From: Variovorax sp. PBL-H6
Lineage (GTDB): Bacteria; Pseudomonadota; Gammaproteobacteria; Burkholderiales; Burkholderiaceae_C
Direction of reading: 5' to 3'
Length of the DNA: 64,000 nucleotides
Assembly (NCBI RefSeq): GCF_901827155.1
Contig: NZ_LR594659.1
Location: 3,782,001 to 3,846,000 of the forward strand
Shown in pieces: positions 1 through 6,340 of the stretch. Below the pieces are notes generated by a model. It was not told the DNA's origin. It searched no databases and saw only the letters and a program-made list of their open reading frames with translations. Made by a program: the position numbers and the translations under genes. Within the stretch, counting starts at the first letter, position 1. The number at the start of each line of letters is the position of its first letter.

Positions 1-187
1 CGATCTCGGCGATGCTGCTTTCGCCGTTGCAGCGCTTCATGATCTCGCCCGCGCTGCCGTTGAGCTGGACCATGCCTTCGGGGTACAGCAGGACGTGGCG
101 CTCCTGCACGGGCTCCCATTGCAGTCGGAAACCCGGGCCGATGCGCGGCTTGCTGCCGGCGCTCAGTACTTTGCTGATCTCGCTCAT
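1..187 (-). CDS. pqqD: PqqD, PQQ precursor-peptide chaperone (3'-truncated by window edge)
   Basis: The visible 62 codons start [19 protein letters not shown] and continue with [17 protein letters not shown], the typical PqqD start of a RiPP recognition element. PqqD binds the PqqA peptide and presents it to the radical SAM enzyme PqqE. The ATG (185-187) overlaps the pqqC stop in an ATGA, so translation is probably coupled to pqqC. The C-terminus and presumably pqqE lie beyond the left edge. The identity rests on sequence pattern plus position in a pqqABCD order. Confidence 0.93.
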   Translation of the reverse strand, partial: MSEISKVLSAGSKPRIGPGFRLQWEPVQERHVLLYPEGMVQLNGSAGEIMKRCNGESSIAEI

Positions 188-948
188 GTGCCGTTCACGC
201 CGTAGCGCCTCGCCATTGCGTCGTTCATGGCCCACAGGATGTCGAGCTTGAACTGCAGCACCTCCAGCGCCCGCGCCTGCAGCGCCCGGGTGTCGAAGTG
301 CTCGAGCGTGATCGCCAGGCCCTGCTCGACGTCGCGCCGCGCCTGGCTCACGCGGTTGCGGAAGTAGTCCAGGCCGCCCGGCTCGATCCACGCGTAGTGC
401 CCAGGCCAGGTGGCCAGGCGCTGCTTGTGGATCTCGGGCGCGAAGAGTTCGGTGAGCGACGAGCACACCGCCTCCTGCCACGGCGCGCGGCGCGCGAAAT
501 TGACGTAGGCGTCGACCGCAAAGCGCATCGCCGGCACCACGTGGCGCAGGTCCCGCACTTCCTCGCGCGTCAAACCGACCGCCTCGGCCAGGCGCAGCCA
601 CGCCTCGATGCCGCCCGGGTCCTTCACGCCGCCGAGCTCGAAGCCATCGTGGTCGAGGATGCGCTGCACCCAGCCGCGGCGCACGTCCTGGTCGGGGCAG
701 TTCGAGAGCACCGCCGCATCCTTGATCGGAATCGCGATCTGGTAATAGAAGCGGTTCGCCACCCAGCCGCGCACCTGCTCGGGCGTGGCCCGGCCGCTGT
801 TGAGCATGACGTTGAAGGGATGGTGGATGTGGTAGCTGCGGCCCCGCTCGCGCAGTTGCCGCTCGAATTCCTCGCGGCTCCATGCCGGCTGGCCTTCTGC
901 GCTGTGGGACGCCGGGTGAGCCGGGTCCTGGATCCTGTCGGCGTGCAT
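184..948 (-). CDS. pqqC: Pyrroloquinoline-quinone synthase PqqC
   Basis: A 254-residue, all-helical, cofactorless oxidase that carries out the last ring closure and oxidation of PQQ synthesis. Family hallmarks are visible: YHIHHPF near residues 39-45, NRFYYQ at 65-70, KDAA at 76-79, and a C-terminal [12 protein letters not shown] segment. The length is normal for PqqC. About the first 20 residues ([20 protein letters not shown]) are a non-conserved tail, so the true start could be slightly internal. It lies 15 nt downstream of pqqB and overlaps pqqD by an ATGA, consistent with one pqqBCD transcript. Confidence 0.96.
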   Translation of the reverse strand: MHADRIQDPAHPASHSAEGQPAWSREEFERQLRERGRSYHIHHPFNVMLNSGRATPEQVRGWVANRFYYQIAIPIKDAAVLSNCPDQDVRRGWVQRILDHDGFELGGVKDPGGIEAWLRLAEAVGLTREEVRDLRHVVPAMRFAVDAYVNFARRAPWQEAVCSSLTELFAPEIHKQRLATWPGHYAWIEPGGLDYFRNRVSQARRDVEQGLAITLEHFDTRALQARALEVLQFKLDILWAMNDAMARRYGVNGT

Positions 949-963
949 GTGTGGGCCTGCGGT

Positions 964-1884
964 TCAGAGGTGGATCGTCATCCCGTCCTCGCAGGGCTCG
1001 ATGCCCGCGCGTCGAAGCGCAGCGTGCTCGTCGGAGTCCTCATCGAGGATGGGGTTGGTGTTGTTGATGTGGATCAGCATGCGCCGCGTGCCCGCAGGCA
1101 GCCGCCCGAGCCATTCGATCATTCCGCCTTCGCCGGACTGCGGAAGGTGGCCGATCTCGCGCGCGCGCTTGGTGCCGACGCCCAGGCGGACCATCTCGTC
1201 GTCGGTCCAGAACGTGCCGTCCACCATGACGGCGTCGGCGTTTGCCATGGCATCGAACACGGGCGGCGTGATCGCCCCCAGGCCGGGCGCGTAGAACACG
1301 CTCCTGCCGCTCCTGCGATCGCGGATGGTGATGCCGATGTTGTCGCCGGCCACCGGATGCTCGCGGTGCGGCGAATAAGGCGCCGCCTTGCCGGTCAGCG
1401 CATGGGCGCGAAAGTCCAGATCCGGCACGCCGGGCACCTCGAAGGCGCTGCCGTCGATGGCGACCGGATGCCGCGCCACGCCGCAGTAGTGCGACAGCAC
1501 GCGCAGCACCGGATTGCCCTGGCCCAGGTCTTCCGCGACCGGGTCGGTACACCACAGCGGCAGCGGCGTGCCGCGCTCGCGCAGCATGAAAAGGCCGGTC
1601 GCATGGTCGACCTGCCCGTCGATGAGCACCACGCCGGCGATGGCGCTGTCGCGCAGCTGGCGTGCCGGCTGCAGCACCGGGCTGCTGCGGATCTGCTCCA
1701 GGATATCGGGCGAGGCGTTGAACAGCACGCCATCGACGCCCTCGTCGGGCCGCACGAAGATCGAGGACTGCGTGCGTGGCTTGGCGCGCACGGTGCCCGC
1801 GCGCACACCCGCGCAGTTGCGGCAGTTGCAGTTCCATTGGGGAAAGCCACCGCCGGCTGCCGAGCCGAGGATCGTGATGCGCAT
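964..1884 (-). CDS. pqqB: PqqB, metallo-beta-lactamase-fold PQQ biosynthesis protein
   Basis: A 306-residue protein of standard PqqB length. It begins MRITILGSAAGGGFPQWNC and carries the CNCRNC cysteine cluster at residues 19-24, both diagnostic for PqqB. PqqB is an MBL-fold hydroxylase that oxidises the tyrosine of the crosslinked Glu-Tyr intermediate. The start at 1884 sits downstream of an intercistronic hairpin (1916-1947) that separates it from pqqA, so it is probably expressed at a lower level than pqqA. Confidence 0.96.
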   Translation of the reverse strand: MRITILGSAAGGGFPQWNCNCRNCAGVRAGTVRAKPRTQSSIFVRPDEGVDGVLFNASPDILEQIRSSPVLQPARQLRDSAIAGVVLIDGQVDHATGLFMLRERGTPLPLWCTDPVAEDLGQGNPVLRVLSHYCGVARHPVAIDGSAFEVPGVPDLDFRAHALTGKAAPYSPHREHPVAGDNIGITIRDRRSGRSVFYAPGLGAITPPVFDAMANADAVMVDGTFWTDDEMVRLGVGTKRAREIGHLPQSGEGGMIEWLGRLPAGTRRMLIHINNTNPILDEDSDEHAALRRAGIEPCEDGMTIHL

Positions 1885-1915
1885 CGGAAAAAGAAAAAAA
1901 GAAGAAGAGGTCGAA

Positions 1916-1947
1916 ACAACCCGCCCAGGAACACCGGGGCGGGTTGT
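1916..1947 (-). terminator. Hairpin with downstream U-rich tract between pqqA and pqqB (attenuator-like)
   Basis: Perfect 11-bp arms ACAACCCGCCC (1916-1926) and GGGCGGGTTGT (1937-1947) enclose a 10-nt loop. On the minus strand, within about 30 nt after the stem, the RNA is pyrimidine-rich with runs of U (plus-strand aagaaaaaaagaagaag at about 1890-1906). The U-run does not directly abut the stem, so partial termination or 3'-end stabilisation of a short pqqA transcript is more likely than full termination. Excess pqqA mRNA over pqqB-E is known in other PQQ producers. Confidence 0.6.
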
Positions 1948-1962
1948 CGCGAGGCGCGCAAT

Positions 1963-2037
1963 TCAGCGGGCGCTGACGTACATCGTGATCTCGAAGCCGA
2001 AGCGCAGATCAGTGGCCGTCGGGGTTTCCCATTTCAT
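1963..2037 (-). CDS. pqqA: PqqA, PQQ precursor peptide (24 aa)
   Basis: This 24-codon gene reads MKWETPTATDLRFGFEITMYVSAR when split at the family's conserved blocks. Glu16 and Tyr20 (E-I-T-M-Y) are the residues crosslinked by PqqE and converted to PQQ. A strong ribosome-binding site (GGAGAGA) sits just upstream of the ATG at 2037. It is the first gene of the minus-strand pqq operon, followed by the hairpin at 1916-1947 and pqqB. The Glu-x3-Tyr motif makes the call essentially certain. Confidence 0.97.
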   Translation of the reverse strand: MKWETPTATDLRFGFEITMYVSAR

Positions 2038-2143
2038 GTGTCTCTCCTGCAAAAACGTTGCGCGGCGCCGGTCGGCGACCGCGGGGATCACTCGATGTCC
2101 CTTCCGCATCTTGGCCTGCGCGGCCGCTGCGTTCCAGCCACGA

Positions 2144-2175
2144 AATCATGAATCGCACTTCATGATTTTCATGAA
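2144..2175. promoter_or_regulatory. Palindromic operator-like array in the pqqA / S33-peptidase divergent region
   Basis: AATCATGAA (2144-2152) and TTCATGATT (2159-2167) are perfect 9-bp inverted arms separated by 6 bp. A third, self-palindromic TTCATGAA follows at 2168-2175. The three half-site-like units lie in the 164-bp space between pqqA (leftward) and the S33 peptidase gene (rightward, start 2202). This is what a dimeric regulator's binding site would look like. The cognate regulator is not known; the NarL-type regulator encoded at 4573 is one candidate by proximity only. Confidence 0.5.
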
Positions 2176-2201
2176 TGGCGATGCACGGACCGGCGCTTAC
2201 C

Positions 2202-3203
2202 ATGGCCTTCGTGCTCCCCTCCGGCCTGTACCCTGAAGCCCCGCCCCTGCGTACCCATGCCATGGCGGTATCGCACGGCCACGTGCTGCATGTGGAGGAA
2301 AGCGGCGATCCGGCCGGCATCTGCGCGCTCGTGCTGCACGGCGGGCCGGGCTCGGGCAGTTCGCCGCTGCTGCGCCGCTTCTTCGACCCTGCGCGTTACC
2401 GGGTGATCAGCGTCGACCAGCGCGGCGCAGGGCGCAGCCGCCCGCGCGGCGCGACCGCGCACAACAGCACGGGCGAGCTGCTGCAGGACCTGCGCATCGT
2501 GCGCGAGCGGCTGGACGTGCAGCGCTGGCTCGTGGCCGGCGGCTCCTGGGGCGCCACGCTGGCGCTCGCCTATGCCGGCTTCGAGCCGTCGGCGGTCTCC
2601 GCACTGCTGCTGCGCTCGGTGTTCCTCCCCACGGCCGCGGAGATCGAGGCCTTCTTCCAGGACGCGGGGGGCTGCGAGCCGGCGGCCTGGGCGCGCTTCG
2701 CGGCGGTGGCGCCGCCCGATCGACGCCCAGGCATGCTGCGCTTCCTGGCCGATGGCCTGCGGCAGGCCCCCATCCCAGCCAATGCCAACCTGCAACGCCG
2801 GCTCGCCCTCGCGTGGTGGCGCTGGGAACGAACGATGGCGAGCGGCGCCGCCGTGCCATCCACCGACCCCGACCCGAGCACCGATGCACAGGACGCGCTG
2901 GTGGACCGATACCGCGTGCAAAGCCACTACCTGGTCCACCGCTGCTGGCTCGACGAGCCCCCGCTGCTGGAGCGCCTCGGCGCGCTGCCGCAGGTGCCCA
3001 CGCTGCTGCTGCACTCGCGCGACGACCGCGTGTGCCGCCCGCAGGCAGCGCAGGCCGTGCACGATCGCCTTGCACATGCCAGGTTGCGCTGGGTGGACGG
3101 CGCGGGCCACGATCCGGCGCATCCGGCCATGGCGTCCGCGATGGTCGCCGCGCTCGACAGCCATGCGCTGCACGGTCATTTCGAAGACGGGCCGGCGCGA
3201 TGA
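2202..3203 (+). CDS. S33-family alpha/beta hydrolase, proline iminopeptidase-like
   Basis: A 333-residue protein with the family's N-terminal LYPEAPP and VEESGDP blocks, oxyanion motif HGGPG (about residues 46-50), DQRGAGRS, nucleophile elbow GGSWG (Ser about 115), an acid in LHSRDDRV and a histidine in GAGHDPAHP. Prolyl aminopeptidases remove N-terminal proline from peptides. An upstream in-frame ATG at 2175 lies inside the operator-like palindrome, so the ATG at 2202, which gives standard length, is preferred. Its stop overlaps the next ATG (ATGA). Position opposite pqqA suggests, without proof, a role in processing PqqA-derived peptides. Confidence 0.85.
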   Translation: MAFVLPSGLYPEAPPLRTHAMAVSHGHVLHVEESGDPAGICALVLHGGPGSGSSPLLRRFFDPARYRVISVDQRGAGRSRPRGATAHNSTGELLQDLRIVRERLDVQRWLVAGGSWGATLALAYAGFEPSAVSALLLRSVFLPTAAEIEAFFQDAGGCEPAAWARFAAVAPPDRRPGMLRFLADGLRQAPIPANANLQRRLALAWWRWERTMASGAAVPSTDPDPSTDAQDALVDRYRVQSHYLVHRCWLDEPPLLERLGALPQVPTLLLHSRDDRVCRPQAAQAVHDRLAHARLRWVDGAGHDPAHPAMASAMVAALDSHALHGHFEDGPAR

Positions 3204-4576
3204 CGCTGCGCCTGAAGATCAACCTGATCGTGAGCCTGCTGACCCTGCTGTTCGTCGCCGTCATGCTCGCCCTGCAGCTGCGTGCCATGCGCGAATCGGT
3301 GCAGGAGGAGGTGGTGGCGGCCAATCGCGTCGCTGCGCAGCTGCTGAACCGCACCGCCTGGCTCTACACGGCCCAGGGCACGCCGGCGATGCTCGCCTTT
3401 CTGCAGGGCGTCGGCCGGGTGCGCTCCAACGACATCACGCTCATCGATGAACAGGAGCAGGTGCTGTACAGCTCGCCCACCTCGGTCTACAAGGCCGGGC
3501 GCGATGCGCCGGACTGGTTTGCCGGCATCGTTTCGCCTCCTCCCAACGAGATGTCCATCGCCTTTCCTGGCGGCAAGCTGATCGTGCGCGCCAACGCGTC
3601 GCGCGCGGTGCTCGATGCCTGGGACGATGCCGTGCTGCTGATGCTCAGCGCACTCGGCCTGCTGCTGGCCGTCAATGCGCTCGTGTTCTGGCTGGTGGGA
3701 CGCGCCACGCGGCCCTTCGCCGACATCGTGGACGCGCTGAACCAGCTCGAAAGCGGGCGCTTCGACGTCGCACTGCGCGCCCTGCCCGGCACCGAGGCGG
3801 CGGCCATCGGCGCCGCGTTCAATCGCATGGTGGGCATGCTGCAGCAGCACATCGAGACCGAGCGGCGTGCGGTGCGCGCGGAGAGCCGCCTGTCCGAGAG
3901 CCGCGAACTGGGCCGCTGGGTCGACCAGAAGATCGAGCAGGAACGGCGGCTGATCGCGCGCGAGCTGCACGACGAACTGGGCCAATCGGTCACTGCGATG
4001 CGCAGCATGGCCCTGTCGATCGCGCGGCGCATGGAAGCGCTCGATCCGCAAGCCGAGCAGGCGGCGCGGGTGATTGCCGAGGAATCGGCGCGCCTCTACA
4101 CCGCCATGCACGGCATGATCCCGCGCCTGACCCCGCTGGTGCTCGACAAGTTCGGCCTGGTGCCCGCGCTCGAGGACCTGGTCGAGCGCACGCGAACGAG
4201 CCACGGCATCCAGGTCGAATGGCAGCTCGGCCTCGCGCTCGATCGCGTGCCGCTGGACACCGACGCCGCGCTCGTGCTGTACCGCGCCGCCCAGGAGGGC
4301 ATTACCAACGCACTGCGGCACGGACAGGCACGGCGCATCGTGCTTGGGCTTCGCGGCGACGAGGACGCGGTGACGCTCACGCTGAAGGACGACGGGCGCG
4401 GCCTGCCAGCCACCGAAGCCGCCCAGGCAACCGGCGCCGGCCACTACGGCCTGCGCTGGCTCGCCGAGCGCATCGAGAATCTCGGGGGCGAACTGCGCCT
4501 GGAACCTGCGGCGCCGAACGGTGCCCAACTGACGGTACGCCTGCCCTTGTCGTTGGCTGGCACGGAGAAGCCATGA
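3200..4576 (+). CDS. Membrane sensor histidine kinase, NarX/HisKA_3 type
   Basis: 458 residues. TM1 lies at about residues 7-28 (INLIVSLLTLLFVAVMLALQ), followed by a periplasmic stretch of about 110 residues, TM2 at about 140-163, a HAMP-like region, a HisKA_3 helix with ERRLIARELHDELGQS (phospho-acceptor His about 257), and a HATPase domain with NALRHG and DDGRGLP. The start at 3200 overlaps the upstream stop (ATGA). An upstream in-frame extension is rejected because it would run through the peptidase gene. It forms a two-component pair with the next gene. The signal is unknown; PQQ-linked alcohol oxidation is suggested only by location. Confidence 0.9.
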   Translation: MTLRLKINLIVSLLTLLFVAVMLALQLRAMRESVQEEVVAANRVAAQLLNRTAWLYTAQGTPAMLAFLQGVGRVRSNDITLIDEQEQVLYSSPTSVYKAGRDAPDWFAGIVSPPPNEMSIAFPGGKLIVRANASRAVLDAWDDAVLLMLSALGLLLAVNALVFWLVGRATRPFADIVDALNQLESGRFDVALRALPGTEAAAIGAAFNRMVGMLQQHIETERRAVRAESRLSESRELGRWVDQKIEQERRLIARELHDELGQSVTAMRSMALSIARRMEALDPQAEQAARVIAEESARLYTAMHGMIPRLTPLVLDKFGLVPALEDLVERTRTSHGIQVEWQLGLALDRVPLDTDAALVLYRAAQEGITNALRHGQARRIVLGLRGDEDAVTLTLKDDGRGLPATEAAQATGAGHYGLRWLAERIENLGGELRLEPAAPNGAQLTVRLPLSLAGTEKP

Positions 4577-5229
4577 CCCCAGAGACCCAAGAGACTGCGG
4601 CGATCCGAGTGATGCTGGTCGACGACCATGCGCTCGTGCGCATGGGATTTCGCATGTTGCTGGCGGACGCCCGGATCGAGGTGGTGACCGAAGCGGACAC
4701 CGGCGAGCAAGCCTGCCAGGAGTACCCGCAGGTACGACCCGACGTGGTCGTGATGGACCTGTCGATGCCCGGCATGGGCGGACTCGAAGCCGTGCGCCGC
4801 CTGCTCGCCCACGATCCGAAGGCGCGCGTGCTCGCGCTGTCGGCCCACGAAGACAGCGCCCATCCGCGCCGCGTGCTGCGCGCGGGCGCACTCGGCTACC
4901 TGGCCAAGCGCAGCGCGCCCGAGGCGCTGATCGCCGCCGTGAAGGCGGTGGCGCGCGGCGAGCGCTACATCGATGCGCACACCGCGCAGGCGCTCGCCAC
5001 GGCGCAGATCGAGGGCGACGCGAATCCGGCCGAGCTGCTGAGCGAGCGCGAGTTCTCGGTCTTCATCCAGCTCGCGCGCGGCATGACCGTGGCGCAGATC
5101 GCCGCCACGCTGAACCTGTCGGTCAGCACGGTCGGCTCGCACCTCTACCGGGTCAAGCAGAAGCTGGGGGCGAGCAACCAGGCGGAACTGACCTGGGTGG
5201 CGCTGCGCTGGGGACTGATCCAGGTGTAG
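4573..5229 (+). CDS. NarL/FixJ-family response regulator
   Basis: 218 residues. The receiver domain has acidic pocket DD at 17-18, phospho-acceptor Asp62 in MDLSMPGMGG and the switch lysine in LAKRSAP. A C-terminal LuxR-type helix-turn-helix follows (LSEREFSVFIQLARG to SVSTVGSHLYRVKQKL, about residues 155-200). Translation is coupled to the kinase gene by an ATGA overlap, so they form one signalling unit. It probably controls genes of the adjacent PQQ/C1 region; targets cannot be read from the sequence. Confidence 0.93.
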   Translation: MTPETQETAAIRVMLVDDHALVRMGFRMLLADARIEVVTEADTGEQACQEYPQVRPDVVVMDLSMPGMGGLEAVRRLLAHDPKARVLALSAHEDSAHPRRVLRAGALGYLAKRSAPEALIAAVKAVARGERYIDAHTAQALATAQIEGDANPAELLSEREFSVFIQLARGMTVAQIAATLNLSVSTVGSHLYRVKQKLGASNQAELTWVALRWGLIQV

Positions 5230-5326
5230 CGCCCGTCGGCTATGAGGCACTGCCGCCCTGGACATTGCGGACTCCTTTGTTCCATAGCGGTAAGGTGTCC
5301 GTGAAAAGGAGGCAACTTCAGGTGAA

Positions 5327-5545
5327 TCAGTTCCCGTGGCCTGATGACCTTCCCGGCAATCGTTGCGGTAGAGGGGTCGCCTCCAAATCCATCGTCCCCG
5401 CCAAGCGCTCGATGAGCGCTACTACTGCAGTCGATGCAAGCTTTTGCTCCTCTGCGTATATATCAACTGCAGCCTCCAGGGCCAGCCCATATTCACCAAC
5501 GTCAATGAATCTCTGAATCTCATGTCGCTCCGCATTCGACAGCAC
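5327..5545 (-). CDS. MafI-family-like immunity protein
   Basis: A 72-residue soluble protein with a GTG start (5543-5545). The core IQRFIDVGEYGLALEAAVDI followed by ALIERLAGTM resembles small MafI-type immunity proteins that neutralise toxin tips of polymorphic toxins. It lies 28 nt downstream of a degraded toxin-tip-like fragment (5574-5660). A, T and non-GC3 codons are commoner here than in the surrounding operons, as is usual for displaced toxin/immunity cassettes. The family assignment is by pattern only. Confidence 0.6.
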   Translation of the reverse strand: MLSNAERHEIQRFIDVGEYGLALEAAVDIYAEEQKLASTAVVALIERLAGTMDLEATPLPQRLPGRSSGHGN

Positions 5546-5573
5546 CGGCGCTGGACAGTGCTTCCCGTAGCGT

Positions 5574-5660
5574 CTATTTGCTTTTCGTAGACGGCTGATG
5601 ATCCAGGTACTCGGCCAGGGCAGGTTGCTTGAACAGCGACCCCGTCGTTGGGAAGTCGCC
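5574..5660 (-). pseudogene. Second toxin-tip scrap (C-terminal end only)
   Basis: One minus-strand frame reads GDFPTTGSLFKQPALAEYL, then nine more residues and a TAG (5574-5576). Just upstream the same frame is closed by stops (TAG, TAA), so no intact gene exists. The segment resembles the last residues of an RHS-type C-terminal toxin and is followed at once by a MafI-like immunity gene, the usual tip-then-immunity order. It is reported as a remnant because of that context; no toxin activity is claimed. Confidence 0.35.
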
Positions 5661-5778
5661 TTACGCCTACGCCGTCCCTTGCATTCGCCGGTACCTTCTT
5701 TTCAAACCGAGATTTTTCATCTCTGTCGCAACAAGAAAAACAACCTCCGACCTCGTCCACCAACCTCGTTGCCTTCAC

Positions 5779-6153
5779 TTAGGGGTCTTCACTCAAAATA
5801 ATGTCTCGCTCTCTCTCAAAGATCGGATAGGTTGCTGGATCATGATCGTAAAACGCTTCATAGAAACCAGATTCTTGCCAAGCCGCAGGAGAAATACCAC
5901 GAGCGCTCTCACTAGTCCATTCGCGCCAATTGGATGGCGTCACCTCGCTAACAATCTCAAAGCATTCCGCTTGATGACTCCCTAATTGCGGCCATTCTCC
6001 TTCTGGATGATGATTAATTATCCCATAGCTACGCCTTCCACTTTTATCGGAAAAGATGGACATTACGTGATAGGTGCGACCAAGTGTTAGCCAGGACGAG
6101 AACTCTGTTTCTCGCCCGTCAGCATCCAATAATTTAATACATTTCACTTTCAT
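5779..6153 (-). CDS. Probable immunity protein for the adjacent toxin tip
   Basis: A 124-residue soluble acidic protein starting MKVKCIKLLDADGRE, with WLTLGRTYHVMSI, HQAECFEIVSEV and a C-terminal IFERERDII. No catalytic motif is visible. The ATG (6151-6153) overlaps the stop of the toxin-tip frame as ATGA, the coupled toxin-immunity arrangement seen in polymorphic toxin loci. The sequence is also markedly AT-richer than the flanking genes. Function as a specific inhibitor of the lost toxin is inferred from position. Confidence 0.6.
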   Translation of the reverse strand: MKVKCIKLLDADGRETEFSSWLTLGRTYHVMSIFSDKSGRRSYGIINHHPEGEWPQLGSHQAECFEIVSEVTPSNWREWTSESARGISPAAWQESGFYEAFYDHDPATYPIFERERDIILSEDP

Positions 6154-6340
6154 GGATTTCTTGATACTCCAGACATGCTGTTGAAGATGGCTTTGTAATC
6201 CAGCCCATAAAATGCTTCGCTGGTTGTCGGGTTCTTGTAAAAATGCATTTGAAAGTCGCCAGCAGGGCTCCGGAATGTCCCCGTTGTATATTTTCCAAAA
6301 CCGGCGGGAATAGCTGAGTTATTCAACATACCCGCTTCTG
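6150..6340 (-). pseudogene. Out-of-frame toxin C-terminal tip left after a deletion
   Basis: The frame ends SPAGDFQMHFYKNPTTSEAF, GLDYKAIFNSMSGVSRNP and TGA. From GFGKYTTGTF onward it looks like the tip of a secreted polymorphic toxin. Upstream, the same frame becomes the shadow of the transglutaminase-like gene, which uses a different frame and stops at 6319. The two reading frames therefore meet near 6330-6350. This fits an internal deletion that removed the repeat-bearing middle of a large toxin and joined its ends out of frame. An internal ATG at 6329 could in principle still allow translation of 59 residues. Confidence 0.55.

Noticed and set aside
298..2151. Long plus-strand ORF of 617 codons across pqqB/pqqC
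   Set aside because: It is the antisense shadow of pqqC and pqqB; composition is Arg/Ala/His-rich and no family pattern is visible.
5422..5778. 118-codon minus-strand ORF over the second toxin-tip remnant
   Set aside because: It lies in a different frame from both the MafI-like gene and the tip-like fragment and shows no recognisable pattern.
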